Assembly (NCBI GenBank): GCA_903907925.1
Contig: CAIVQB010000069.1
Span: 1 to 47,267, forward strand
Origin: an uncultured Verrucomicrobiota bacterium
Lineage (GTDB): Bacteria > Verrucomicrobiota > Verrucomicrobiia > Limisphaerales > UBA9464
Length of the DNA: 47,267 nucleotides
Reading direction: 5' to 3'
The stretch's first letter is position 1. Every line of letters begins with the position of its first letter. The position numbers and the translations under genes are program-made. Positions 18,321 through 26,774 of this stretch are shown in pieces. Below the pieces are notes generated by a model. That model did no database searches, had not been told where the DNA came from, and worked only from the letters and a program-made list of their open reading frames with translations.

Positions 18321-19469
18321 TCAAAGACCGCCTTTTTCCGCCTCAACCTCGGCCACCGCGACTGGAGCGGGATCTTTCGAGGTCCGGTTCCATCGTTGAT
18401 ACAATCCGCGCAATTGTCCCGGAATACCGACCAGTCCGCGGGGCATGAACACGGTGACCAGGACGAACAAAACACCGAGGAAGATCAGCCAGAGATCCGG
18501 GTACGCCCGGGTGGCCCAACTCTTGAGGGCGTTGACTCCAAAAGCTCCGAGGATCGGGCCGATCAGGGTTCCGCGCCCCCCGACGGCGACCCACACCACC
18601 GCCTCAAGCGACTTTTCGGTCCCCATTTCACTGGGGTTGATGATGCCCACCTGCGGGACGTAAAGGACGCCACCGATGGATGCGATCAGGGAACACAGGA
18701 CAAAGACGAACAGCTTGTAGTGGGCGGCGGCGTATCCGCTGAACAGCACCCGGTTTTCGCTATCCCGAATGGCTTGTTGGATGAGGCCGAACTTGGTCCG
18801 ACTCAGCCAGCGACAGCCCATGAAAATCGCGACGAGAGTCACGGCCGTGACGATGTACAATCCGCGCTGAGTACCCGGAGTCCGCAAATTCTGGCCAAGG
18901 ATGAACTTAAAATCGGTAAACCCGTTGTTCCCGCCGAGCAGGAGGCTATTTCGGAAAAACAACAGGCAGGCTCCGTAGGTCAACGCCTGGGTCAGGATCG
19001 AAAAATAAACTCCCCGGATTCGGGAGCGGAACGCCAGAAATCCGAACACGGTCGCCAGCACTCCCGGAAGCAATGCGGCCATCAACAGGGCGAACGGAAA
19101 ACTGGAAAACGGCTGCCAGAACGGGGGCAGTTTGCTCCAGCCGAGGAAGACAAGAAAATCCGGAATCGGTTGATGATACTGGCCCAGATCCCCGATCATC
19201 CGCATCAGGTACATGCCCATCATGTAACCGCCGAGGCTGAAAAACAGCGCCTGCCCCAGGCTCAACAGTCCCGTGTAGCCCCAAAGCACATCGACGCTGA
19301 TCGCGAGAATCGCGTAGCAAAGGTACTTTCCATAGAGGTTGATGGTGAAGTCGCTGACGTGGAGCGCTTCCGGGAGCGGGAGCGCATTCAATGCCGGCAG
19401 CAGGACGATCAGGACGAAGGCCGCCGCGATCGTCAACCACGTCTCCAGACGCTTGGATTCAGGTCGCAT
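18321..19469 (-). CDS. urtC: Urea ABC transporter permease UrtC
   Basis: 382 residues from ATG 19469, four bases after the urtB stop; a GTG at 19511 would overlap urtB and is less likely. Multi-pass membrane protein with the LivM-type core, including VLWGYTGLLSLGQALFFSLGGYMMGMYLM and the C-terminal GGRGTLIGPILGAFGVN, which contacts the ATPases. The segment YHQPIPDFLVFLGWSKLPPFWQPF is typical of UrtC. It pairs with UrtB to form the transmembrane channel for urea. Confidence 0.93.
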   Translation of the reverse strand: MRPESKRLETWLTIAAAFVLIVLLPALNALPLPEALHVSDFTINLYGKYLCYAILAISVDVLWGYTGLLSLGQALFFSLGGYMMGMYLMRMIGDLGQYHQPIPDFLVFLGWSKLPPFWQPFSSFPFALLMAALLPGVLATVFGFLAFRSRIRGVYFSILTQALTYGACLLFFRNSLLLGGNNGFTDFKFILGQNLRTPGTQRGLYIVTAVTLVAIFMGCRWLSRTKFGLIQQAIRDSENRVLFSGYAAAHYKLFVFVLCSLIASIGGVLYVPQVGIINPSEMGTEKSLEAVVWVAVGGRGTLIGPILGAFGVNALKSWATRAYPDLWLIFLGVLFVLVTVFMPRGLVGIPGQLRGLYQRWNRTSKDPAPVAVAEVEAEKGGL

Positions 19470-19473
19470 GGGT

Positions 19474-21261
19474 TCAATCAAGGCTGCGGCTGCGGATTGA
19501 GAACAACCCACCCGGCCGCCACTGCAGGAAGAGGATGATGGAGATCAGGACGACGATTTTTCCCGTGACCGGTGATCCAGTCGTCTGCTGCAGGATCTGG
19601 TCGGCGGTGCCGATCCCGATGGCGGCGCAAACCGTTCCCACGATGCTTCCGACGCCACCCACCACGACAGTCATGAAACTGTCGACGATGTAGCTCTGGC
19701 CCAGGCTCGGTCCGACATTACCAATCTGCGACAGGAACGCCCCCGCCAGGCCGGCCAGACCCGACCCGAAGGCGAAGGTCAGAACGTTGACCCGATTGGT
19801 TCGGACGCCAATGCATGAGGCCATGTCGCGGTTCTGCATCACCGCGCGGATCAACAGGCCGAGGGAAGTTCGCGTGAGCAGCAGCCAGGTTCCGATGACG
19901 ATCAGCACGGCAAACCCGATGACGAACACGCGATTGTAGCCGAACGAGACATCATTGATGTCGAAGTGTCCGACCAGCCCAGTGGGGGATCCGACCTGAA
20001 CGTTGTTCGCGCCAAAAACCATGCGGAACAACTGCTGCATGACCAGCGACACGCCCCAGGTCGCGAGGAGCGACTCGAGCGGGCGCCGGTACAGAAACCG
20101 GATGACAAGCCGTTCGATCACCAGTCCCGCCAGCGCCGCCATCAAAAAACTCAGGGGAATGGCGAAGAGGAAATAGCTTTCGTAGAGGCTTCCAGTGGCA
20201 TTGAGGCCCGGGAGATGAAGTCCGAAGGCGATGGGTTTTCCGCCAAAACTGAACGGAAGCGTGATCGAAAAACCAAATCCGGTGCCGAAGAGATTCTGCA
20301 CCACATATGTTGTATAGGCGCCGATGGCGATCATTTCACCGTGGGCCATGTTGATGATGCCCATCAATCCGAAGGTGATGGCGAGGCCGAGGGCGACGAC
20401 CAACAGGATCGATCCGAGGCTGAGCCCGCGGAAGAACGTTCCCACCAAGTTCACATTGTTGATGTGGTTATCGATTCCGTGGATGGATTCCGCGAGCACC
20501 CGACGAATCTCGGGCGAAAGCCCCTCCCGGGCCGAAACCCGTTTGAGCAGGTCCAGACTTCCGATCGACCGCAGGCGGCCCAATTGTTCAATCGCCGCCT
20601 TCAGAACAGTTGGATCGGGATCACCCAACTGCAGCAGCGCGATGGATTCCAGGATGGCCTTTTTCACATCCGGATCGTTCTCCAGCGGGAGGCGTTCCTG
20701 AAGAATGACTATATTCAGCGGCTTCTGGGAATTCCCCAGCTTGAGAATCGCTGTTTTCCGGGCGTCAGGAAGCGGGTCGGCGAGCGCCATGGCATCGAGC
20801 GCCAACTGCAGCACCGTTCGAAGGGCCGCGTCGGTCTCCGCCGTAGTGATGTCCGTGGTGGCGAATCGGAGGGTTTTCCCCGAGGCGTCCGCCAGGAAGG
20901 CACCGGTGTCGATCCGGGCCGCACGGGATTTCCCATCGGCGTCAGTCTCGTCCTCAATCAATGCCGGGATGCGCACGCCGCCGTCGCCGGTGTAGAGAAG
21001 GATTCGATCCTTGGGCCAGGCGGACAGGATTTCGCGGACAACCTTGGAACCGGTCAAGGCCAGCTCACGGATCTCGCGCTTTTGATCGGCTTCCTCCGCC
21101 ACGATGGCGAGGGCCAGACGCTTTCGGATTACCGCCTCGGCCGCGGGTGGCTCGGCTGCGGTGGCGGCGAAGGAGGTCAGGCGGGTGAGTGTGATCGCCG
21201 CAAAAACCACAGCCACCCACAAGCCCAGGGAAGCGTTCAACCGGCGGGGGAGAAGGGACAT
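19474..21261 (-). CDS. urtB: Urea ABC transporter permease UrtB
   Basis: 595 residues from ATG 21261 (a start at 21318 lies inside an intercistronic hairpin and is rejected). A signal or first membrane segment is followed by a soluble ~230-residue domain (EEADQKREIRELALTGS ... REGLSPEIRRVLAESI), usual for UrtB, and then the LivH-type permease: LGLAITFGLMGIINMAHGEMIAIGAYTTYV, RPLESLLATWGVSLVMQQ, VRTNRVNVLTFAFGSGLAGLAGA and VVVGGVGSIVGTV. It partners UrtC. A 182-base gap with a strong hairpin separates it from urtA. Confidence 0.94.
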   Translation of the reverse strand: MSLLPRRLNASLGLWVAVVFAAITLTRLTSFAATAAEPPAAEAVIRKRLALAIVAEEADQKREIRELALTGSKVVREILSAWPKDRILLYTGDGGVRIPALIEDETDADGKSRAARIDTGAFLADASGKTLRFATTDITTAETDAALRTVLQLALDAMALADPLPDARKTAILKLGNSQKPLNIVILQERLPLENDPDVKKAILESIALLQLGDPDPTVLKAAIEQLGRLRSIGSLDLLKRVSAREGLSPEIRRVLAESIHGIDNHINNVNLVGTFFRGLSLGSILLVVALGLAITFGLMGIINMAHGEMIAIGAYTTYVVQNLFGTGFGFSITLPFSFGGKPIAFGLHLPGLNATGSLYESYFLFAIPLSFLMAALAGLVIERLVIRFLYRRPLESLLATWGVSLVMQQLFRMVFGANNVQVGSPTGLVGHFDINDVSFGYNRVFVIGFAVLIVIGTWLLLTRTSLGLLIRAVMQNRDMASCIGVRTNRVNVLTFAFGSGLAGLAGAFLSQIGNVGPSLGQSYIVDSFMTVVVGGVGSIVGTVCAAIGIGTADQILQQTTGSPVTGKIVVLISIILFLQWRPGGLFSIRSRSLD

Positions 21262-21290
21262 TGGGAAATCATTAACGACCGACAAGAGGT

Positions 21291-21326
21291 TCAGCGGAGT
21301 GGAGGCACACAACTCCACTCCGCTGA
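21291..21326. promoter_or_regulatory. Perfect 13-bp inverted repeat between urtA and urtB
   Basis: Arms TCAGCGGAGTGGA (21291-21303) and TCCACTCCGCTGA (21314-21326) are perfectly complementary around a 10-base loop. On the transcribed strand no T-run follows, so it is not a standard terminator. Placed directly after a binding-protein gene and before permease genes, it may protect the abundant urtA message or reduce readthrough, as with malE-malF type hairpins. Confidence 0.75.
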
Positions 21327-21443
21327 TTCAACCGTTGCTTCGAATGGACCACCGAAATCAACCAGGCCCGGTACCACGGTCAGGAGGGGCCGAAGACCCG
21401 CCGACCCGGCTCAACACCGGCACATCCACCCAAGCCTGTTGTA

Positions 21444-22730
21444 CTACTTTCCAGCGGCGAGCTTCTCGTCCAGACCCTTCAGAATGAACGGCTCACCGGC
21501 GACGTCCTTGAATTCCTTGAGGATCTTGAACTGGCCGTTGGCCTTGGTCTCGCCGATGTAGACGTTCTTCACCGTGTGGTGATTCGCCTGCATGGTGGTC
21601 TTGCCGGCCGGTCCCTTGAAAGAGATGGAACCCGATTCCAGGGCAGTGCGGACCGCATCCACACCGATGGTGCCGGCCTTCTCGACCGCCGCCTTCCAGA
21701 GGTAGACGCCGTCATAGGAGAGCACCATCGGGCTGTCGACGGCGCGCTTTTCCTTCACCACTCCGGGATAGGATTCGGTCTTCAACCACGCATCCCAGCG
21801 GCCAATGAAGCTCTTGTTTTCCGGGGTGTTGATCGACATGAAGTAAGTCCAGCAGCCGAGTTCACCGACGAGATCCTTGGTGGGGAGCGCGCGGAGTTCG
21901 TCCTCGGCGAGACTGAACGAAACCACCGGACAATCGGCGGCACTGAGGCCGGCGGCGGCGATTTCCTTGAACAACGGGACGTTCGAGTCGCCGTTGACGG
22001 TGTTCAACACGCAGGCGTCACCGCTGGCGGCGAACTGTTTGATCTCCGCCACGATCTGCTGGTAGTCGGTGTGGGAGAACGGCGTGTATTTACCCGCCGA
22101 GATCACCTTGCCGTCGGCGTCCTTGCGGAAGCCACCGCCGATGTTCTCGACCGGAATGCCGTGGAGCAGAAGGTACTTGTAGAGGATCAGATTGGTGGTC
22201 TGCGGATAGACGTAGTCCGTGCCGATCAGGTAGAATTTCTTCTTCCCCATCTTGAGCAGGTAATCCACCGCCGGCGTGGCCTGCTGGTTCACGGCTTCGG
22301 CGGTGTAGAAGATGTTCTTCGACAGCTCTTCACCCTCGTACTGGACGGGGTAGAAGAGGAGACCGTTGTCCTTTTCGAACACCGGGAGCACCGACTTGCG
22401 GCTGACCGAGGTCCAGCAGCCAAAGACGACAGCGACCTTGTCCTGTTCGAGCAACTGCTTCGCCTTCTCGGCGAACAGCGGCCAGTTCGAGGCACCGTCC
22501 ACGATCACCGGCTCGATGGTGTAGGTTTTGCCGTCGGCCTTGATGCCGCCGGCGGCGTTGATTTCGTCGAAAGCGAACAACAGCGTATCGCGAAGGGAGG
22601 TTTCGCTGATCGCCATGGTGCCGCTCAGGGAGTGCAGGATGCCCACTTTGACCGTTTCGGCAGTGGCCGTACCGAAGGCAATCATCGCCGCAGCGGCGGT
22701 GCCCAGGAGGTTGCAGGGACTGAATTTCAT
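21444..22730 (-). CDS. urtA: Urea ABC transporter substrate-binding protein UrtA
   Basis: 428 residues with a signal peptide (1-24, cut at ATA-ETVKV). The family start [17 protein letters not shown], then [44 protein letters not shown] and the C-terminal [22 protein letters not shown] are UrtA landmarks that separate it from Liv-type amino-acid binders. It binds urea in the periplasm and delivers it to UrtBC. It follows the porin gene and precedes the urtB hairpin. Confidence 0.96.
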   Translation of the reverse strand: MKFSPCNLLGTAAAAMIAFGTATAETVKVGILHSLSGTMAISETSLRDTLLFAFDEINAAGGIKADGKTYTIEPVIVDGASNWPLFAEKAKQLLEQDKVAVVFGCWTSVSRKSVLPVFEKDNGLLFYPVQYEGEELSKNIFYTAEAVNQQATPAVDYLLKMGKKKFYLIGTDYVYPQTTNLILYKYLLLHGIPVENIGGGFRKDADGKVISAGKYTPFSHTDYQQIVAEIKQFAASGDACVLNTVNGDSNVPLFKEIAAAGLSAADCPVVSFSLAEDELRALPTKDLVGELGCWTYFMSINTPENKSFIGRWDAWLKTESYPGVVKEKRAVDSPMVLSYDGVYLWKAAVEKAGTIGVDAVRTALESGSISFKGPAGKTTMQANHHTVKNVYIGETKANGQFKILKEFKDVAGEPFILKGLDEKLAAGK

Positions 22731-22791
22731 AGGATGGAGTTCGAGGAAGAGACGGGTTCGGAGACTTCAGGTTGAGAACACGGACGCAGAC

Positions 22792-24058
22792 TCAGAAGAG
22801 GTACGACACACCGACGCCCAGGATGACGCGGTCCGCATGGGTTCCGAAGGCGCCGGGGAGCGACGAATGGTCGAACCGGACCTCGGGCTGGATCTTGACG
22901 TTGGGGACCGGCTTGATGTTGAGCGTGACGGCAATGCTGGCGAGGTCGTTGCCGGTGTTGGCCTTGAACGCGAGCGGATCTGCCGAGGCATCCACGCCGC
23001 GGGCGTCGCTCAGGAACTCACCACGTACCGCGAGACCGAACATGCTGTTGAAGCTGTACGACGCGAAACCGCCGGTGGACCACACCGGAGCCGTGCCGCC
23101 CGGGGTTTCGAACCAGAAATAATCCAGTTCCGTGCCGAGGTGGAATTTCTCGGTGACGCTCCATCCACCGAGCAGTGAAGCCACGTGGATCCCGCTGGAG
23201 GGACCGCCTTCGCGACCGGTCGAGCCGACGAAGCTCAGCCAGGTGGAGGAGGACGGCTTGATCCCGATCGCGCCCCATGAAGGTTTTGGCCTGGTTGTTG
23301 TCAACCGGACCTGCATACAGGCCGTTCTGAACCCGGGCCTTGACGTCCAGCCAATCAGTGAAGCTGTATCCAAGCTGAACGCCAGCGGCCGGGCCATTGC
23401 CGGTGTAGAACCACTGGTAGCCTTGGGAGAAGTTGTCGTTCGCGGCACCGCCGTCACCAGACTCGTAGTTCAGGAGGGAGATCAGTTCGCCGACCTTGAT
23501 GTTCAGGCCGGTTCCGACCGGGGCATTCAGTTCGACGTACGCTTCGCGAATGCTGCTGAATCCGACGATTCCGGATCCGGAATTCACAATGGGGGCGTCC
23601 TGACCGAACATCAGCGAAACGCGATAGCCGGCACTCCAATTGTCACCGCTGTGTTCAGCGGGAGGACTGGCGAGAGTGAGCTTGACCTTGTTCAGCGAGA
23701 AATTGCCGGACTTGCGGTTCCAGAGATAACCGGGCGAGACCTGGCCCGGCGGCGTGCTGGTATCATAGAAGTAGGATCCGGTGACGAAACCCTCGATCTT
23801 GGTCCCGGCGATGCGGGTCAAGAGAGGCGCGGAGGCCTTGGTGTCGTCGGGCAGGATTCCTTCGGCCTTGGCCACACTTTCCAGCGTGTCGAGGCGCTTC
23901 TTCAGTTCCTTGTTCTCCTGCTCCAGCTTGTCGAGCTTGGTTCCATCATCCGCCCTCAGTGCGAAGCCTGCCGTCTGAGTCAGGGCGACTCCGAGGGACA
24001 GACCGAGGCTGGCGAGCTGGCGGCGGTGTTTGGATTTCAGCGGTGTGAGTTGGTTCAT
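22792..24058 (-). CDS. Outer-membrane beta-barrel porin (BBP2/OmpL-like), interrupted by a one-base frameshift
   Basis: Starts at ATG 24058 with a signal peptide, then a short coiled coil (DKLEQENKELKKRLDTLE) and a beta-barrel of alternating aromatic and hydrophobic strands (VTGSYFYDTSTP, YQWFYTGNGPAAGVQLGYSF). The frame breaks after AKTFMG at a run of G (minus-strand 23276-23273); removing one G continues as AIGIKPSSSTWLSFVGSTG and runs to a proper outer-membrane end, GVGVSYLF, with the C-terminal Phe used for BAM recognition. Without the shift the product would be a truncated barrel ending near 23018. The gene leads the urea operon, so it is probably the outer-membrane entry route for urea (inference from position). 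Confidence 0.82.
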
Positions 24059-24090
24059 CGTACTGGGATGGTCGTTTTGATGTTGGGCCC

Positions 24091-24165
24091 GGCGATCCAC
24101 GGAATGCGGGGTTCGGATTCAAGGCTTGCGCCGAACCGACAACAGACCCGGCTCCAAGGATCGCC
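24091..24165 (-). promoter_or_regulatory. Nested inverted repeats in the urea-operon leader
   Basis: On the transcribed strand an outer pair, GGCGATCC (24165-24158) with GGATCGCC (24098-24091), encloses an inner pair, GGTTCGG (24137-24131) with CCGAACC (24116-24110). Both stems are perfect and nest correctly within the ~114-base leader expected from the sigma-54-type promoter. An alternative pairing of TTGGGC with GCCCAA extends the outer stem. No known riboswitch signature was recognised. Confidence 0.55.
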
Positions 24166-24182
24166 CAAGCCGCTCACCGCAA

Positions 24183-24198
24183 AGCATCGCGGTTGCCA
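24183..24198 (-). promoter_or_regulatory. Candidate sigma-54 (RpoN) promoter for the urea operon
   Basis: Minus-strand TGGCAACCGCGATGCT has the invariant GG and GC ten bases apart and matches the -24/-12 consensus TGGCAC-N5-TTGCT at most conserved positions. Transcription would start near 24172, leaving a ~114-base leader before the porin ATG at 24058. Sigma-54/NtrC control of urea transport and urease under nitrogen limitation is well known in other bacteria. Confidence 0.6.
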
Positions 24199-24229
24199 AG
24201 CGGGCGAATGCCCGGCGCAAACAAACCAC

Positions 24230-24260
24230 AATTCCATTTCTGATCCTGATGAATGGAATT
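24230..24260. promoter_or_regulatory. Inverted repeat upstream of the sigma-54-type promoter
   Basis: AATTCCATT (24230-24238) and AATGGAATT (24252-24260) are a perfect 9-bp inverted repeat with half-sites centred 22 bases apart, about two DNA turns. It is centred near -73 relative to the predicted start, a suitable place for a dimeric enhancer-binding activator. It does not match the classical NtrC site. Confidence 0.45.
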
Positions 24261-24610
24261 CACTTGTTGAGGATGGGGCTTGCAGCGAGCCCCCGTTCCT
24301 CGATCGACAGCGCCGAAAGCAACGGAATTGTTACGGACCGAATCTGTTCCGTAGTGAGTTCACGCCTCGGGCATCTCATTGAGGTTCTACAACCCGGAAC
24401 ACAGGATCTGTCGCATTTCAACCAGCGTGAGCGAGACGCGGCAGACCTTCGCCGGTTTCGACGGCACCGTTCAGGCGGAGTGACCGCAATTGGATCCGGT
24501 TCATTCTGTCGCACCCGAATCAATGCAGTTGAAGGAGAGCCATCGACTCAGTGCAAGGGAGACGAATCCTCGAAGCTCGGACAGGGGTCGAATCCAGAAG
24601 AGGAGATTCA

Positions 24611-24640
24611 GACGGAATGAACGAAATGGACGGAATCCGA
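24611..24640 (+). repeat. 25-base intergenic element, copy A (9-base units)
   Basis: Built of degenerate 9-base units ACGGAATGA, ACGAAATGG, ACGGAATCC. The reverse complement of 24741-24770 matches it at about 20 of 25 positions, so the two copies form a distant inverted pair about 100 bases apart. Confidence 0.5.
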
Positions 24641-24740
24641 ATCGTTCATTGGGACTCTGCGAGCGCGTCTGACAATTGGGAAAGGCGCACGAACGGCAGG
24701 CATTGTCACCGATTCCCGATGCCCCAACACCATCCGACTC

Positions 24741-24770
24741 CTTCAGTTCATTCTGTCCATTCCGTCTCCA
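24741..24770 (-). repeat. 25-base intergenic element, copy B (inverted)
   Basis: On the minus strand it reads GACGGAATGGACAGAATGAA..., about 80% identical to copy A. It lies just downstream of the TIM-barrel gene stop (24785), so it could act as a 3'-end structure for that gene. Confidence 0.5.
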
Positions 24771-24784
24771 TCAGTGAATCCGCC

Positions 24785-25762
24785 TCAGACGCCAAAGGTC
24801 GCGCGGACAAACTGTCGGCTCCGCGCGTGGTTGGCGATGGCGTCACGGGTCACCCGGGTTCCGTTTTCGAGCGCCAGTTCGACAGTGTAGAACTGCGGCA
24901 AACTGTGAGCCGCGGCGTAGGTGGCAATCGCGGCGTAATCAATGTCACCGGTGTCGAGATCCTCCCACCAGATCTTCGACCGGCTTTGTCGCAGGTGCCA
25001 GGAGACGATGCGATTCCCATACTGGCGAAGGCAGTCCTCAGGCGAAATCCCGCCGCGGAACACCCAATGAACATCGTAACAGAACCCCACATTGGTTCCC
25101 GGGCATTGGGTGAAATTGGAATGGAATTCCCGCGCGCCATTCCGGAGTTCCGGCGTGTGATGATGCAGACCGAGACGGATTCCCGCCGAGGCGAGATCGT
25201 CCCCGAGTTCGCGCAACGCCTCGGCCTGAATGGCGAGTTCGTGGTCGGTCTTGTCCCGGCCAATGGAGTCGGGGTTGAGATTGATGATGCCGAACCCGGC
25301 CTTCGCCGCTTCACGCGCCGCGCGGCCAATCCGTTCAACGGTCTCCGTCGCCTTGCCCAGAACATGAAGCGCACCGCCGGTGTACAAGCTCACCGGGTGG
25401 AGGCCGTTCTTCTTCAGACGTTCGGCCAGTTTCGCATTGTTCTCCGGGACCACGACATCGAGGGATCCCTCCGCGTAGTCATAGCCGGAATCCTTCAACG
25501 CGGCGAACACCTCATCGAGATGCTCGGTGAGCTTTCCCTTCGCGCGATCGTAGTACTGTCCCCACCCGTAGAGTTGGGATCCGACCATCGGCGGCGTCAG
25601 CTTCGGCGGGATCCAGACGTCCTTCTTGTCGGCTTTGGGAGCCGCATCTTTTTCGACGATGGTCGACGCCGCGGCCGGGGTTTCGGCCGCCGCCGCGTTC
25701 GCGCAGGATTTTCCCGTCAGAAGAACCGCACCAGCTTGGGCAAGAAAAGAGCGTCGGTCCAT
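24785..25762 (-). CDS. Tat-exported sugar phosphate isomerase/epimerase-like TIM-barrel protein
   Basis: About 325 residues from ATG 25762, chosen because it opens directly on the twin-arginine motif MDRRSFLAQ; the frame extends six residues further. After an Ala-rich linker the AP-endonuclease-2/xylose-isomerase-like barrel follows: GSQLYGWGQYYDRAKG, SGYDYAEGSLDVVVPENN, GIINLNPDSIGRDKT, LGLHHHTPELRNG, GFCYDVHWVFRGG, VSWHLRQSRSKIWWEDLDTGDIDY and YTVELALENG. The His, Asp and Glu residues at strand ends suit a metal site. Substrate is probably a sugar or inositol derivative, but that is only the family trend. It follows the pseudouridine synthase gene by 64 bases. Confidence 0.82.
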   Translation of the reverse strand: MDRRSFLAQAGAVLLTGKSCANAAAAETPAAASTIVEKDAAPKADKKDVWIPPKLTPPMVGSQLYGWGQYYDRAKGKLTEHLDEVFAALKDSGYDYAEGSLDVVVPENNAKLAERLKKNGLHPVSLYTGGALHVLGKATETVERIGRAAREAAKAGFGIINLNPDSIGRDKTDHELAIQAEALRELGDDLASAGIRLGLHHHTPELRNGAREFHSNFTQCPGTNVGFCYDVHWVFRGGISPEDCLRQYGNRIVSWHLRQSRSKIWWEDLDTGDIDYAAIATYAAAHSLPQFYTVELALENGTRVTRDAIANHARSRQFVRATFGV

Positions 25763-25826
25763 TGGCGAGGCTGGCTCCAACGGCGCGAGGCTGGCAAGTC
25801 CGCTCCGACGGACTTCCGACGGAACC

Positions 25827-26765
25827 TCAGACCCGCAACGCCATCAGCGCCTCGACAAAATCCGGAGGCAATGGAGCCTCGTAATCGCGCCAGGCTCCCG
25901 TCCGGGGATGTTCGAATCCCAACTTGCGGGCGTGCAACATCTGGCGCGGCGGATGGTAGCTGCTTTCGGATTCCAGCCGCGCGTTCTGGCGCACGCCATA
26001 GGTGGAATCCCCCACCAGCGGAAAACCGAGATGTTGAAAATGAACGCGGATCTGATGGGTTCGGCCGGTGTGAAGTACCGCTTCGGAATAGGCGGCACCC
26101 CGGAGGCGTTCGAGGAGGCGATAGCTCGTCCAGGCCGCCCTGCCCTTCCCCGGCGTGGTCACCGCCATCCGTTTCCGATGCGAGGGGTGCCGGGCGATGG
26201 CTTCCCGCATATCACCCAACGGCGGGTTCAGGTCCCCGCAGACAATGCAGTGATAGATCTTTTCCACCGTCCGGGCGGCGAACTGTTCCTGCAGGGCCCG
26301 GTGACACGCGTCGTTCTTCGCCACCACCAGGCATCCGCTGGTTTCCAAATCCAGACGGTGAACGATGCCGGGCCGTTCGACCCCACCGATCCCGCTGAGG
26401 CTGCCGCGGCAATGGTGCAACAGCGCGTTGACCAGTGTCCCGTCCGCGTGTCCGTGGGCCGGATGCACCACCACGTCGGGGGATTTGTTCAACACCAGGA
26501 AGTCTTCGTCCTCGAACAAAATATCGATGGGAATGTCCTGCGGCACGACCACCGACGGCGTGGGCTCGGGCCAGGCGATGTCCACCACCTCGCCCGCCTT
26601 CGGATGGTGGGAGGCCTTGGGCACCTTCCCGTTCACGCGAATGCAGCCCTCCGCGAGGAGCCGTTGCAACTCCGCGCGTGAAGTCGCGGGAAAACGGGCG
26701 TGCAGGAAGCGGTCGAACCGCTCGGCGGGCCGCGACTCGGTCACGGTAAAACTCTCGGCAGTCAT
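25827..26765 (-). CDS. RluA-family pseudouridine synthase (RluD-like)
   Basis: 312 residues. An N-terminal S4 RNA-binding domain (RFDRFLHARFPATSRAELQRLLAEGCIRVNG) precedes the RluA catalytic domain with VLNKSPDVVVHPAHGH, the catalytic HRLDLETSG (residues 136-144, nucleophile Asp139), the strand LHTGRTHQIRVHFQHLGFPLVGDSTYG and the C-terminal HARKLGFEHP. The domain order fits RluD, which modifies helix 69 of 23S rRNA, although RluC-type specificity cannot be excluded. It sits nine bases downstream of a small anchored-protein gene. Confidence 0.92.
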   Translation of the reverse strand: MTAESFTVTESRPAERFDRFLHARFPATSRAELQRLLAEGCIRVNGKVPKASHHPKAGEVVDIAWPEPTPSVVVPQDIPIDILFEDEDFLVLNKSPDVVVHPAHGHADGTLVNALLHHCRGSLSGIGGVERPGIVHRLDLETSGCLVVAKNDACHRALQEQFAARTVEKIYHCIVCGDLNPPLGDMREAIARHPSHRKRMAVTTPGKGRAAWTSYRLLERLRGAAYSEAVLHTGRTHQIRVHFQHLGFPLVGDSTYGVRQNARLESESSYHPPRQMLHARKLGFEHPRTGAWRDYEAPLPPDFVEALMALRV

Positions 26766-26774
26766 TGCGGGGAT

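Larger units (their letters stand above)
24261..24784. other. Long intergenic region upstream of the urea operon
   Basis: About 520 bases without a convincing gene between the urea-operon control region and the 3' end of the TIM-barrel gene. Frames on both strands are arginine-rich, without domain or start signals. It holds two opposed copies of a ~25-base element at 24611-24640 and 24741-24770 and nothing else that could be recognised. Confidence 0.5.

Noticed and set aside
18300-22775. Long plus-strand frames opposite urtA, urtB and urtC
   Set aside because: Composition shadows with low-complexity Arg/Gln/Glu/Gly content and no family features.
24059-24172. Guanidine or other known riboswitch in the urea leader
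   Set aside because: The stems do not carry conserved motifs of ykkC-type or other riboswitches known to me; only generic structure can be claimed.
24126-24620. Possible small genes on both strands in the gap upstream of the urea operon
   Set aside because: Arg/Ser-rich, no start signal or motif, and one would cover the promoter and inverted repeat.
24551-26398. 615-codon plus-strand frame across the intergenic gap and opposite two minus-strand genes
   Set aside because: Mostly antisense of the TIM-barrel and pseudouridine synthase genes, which have strong motifs.
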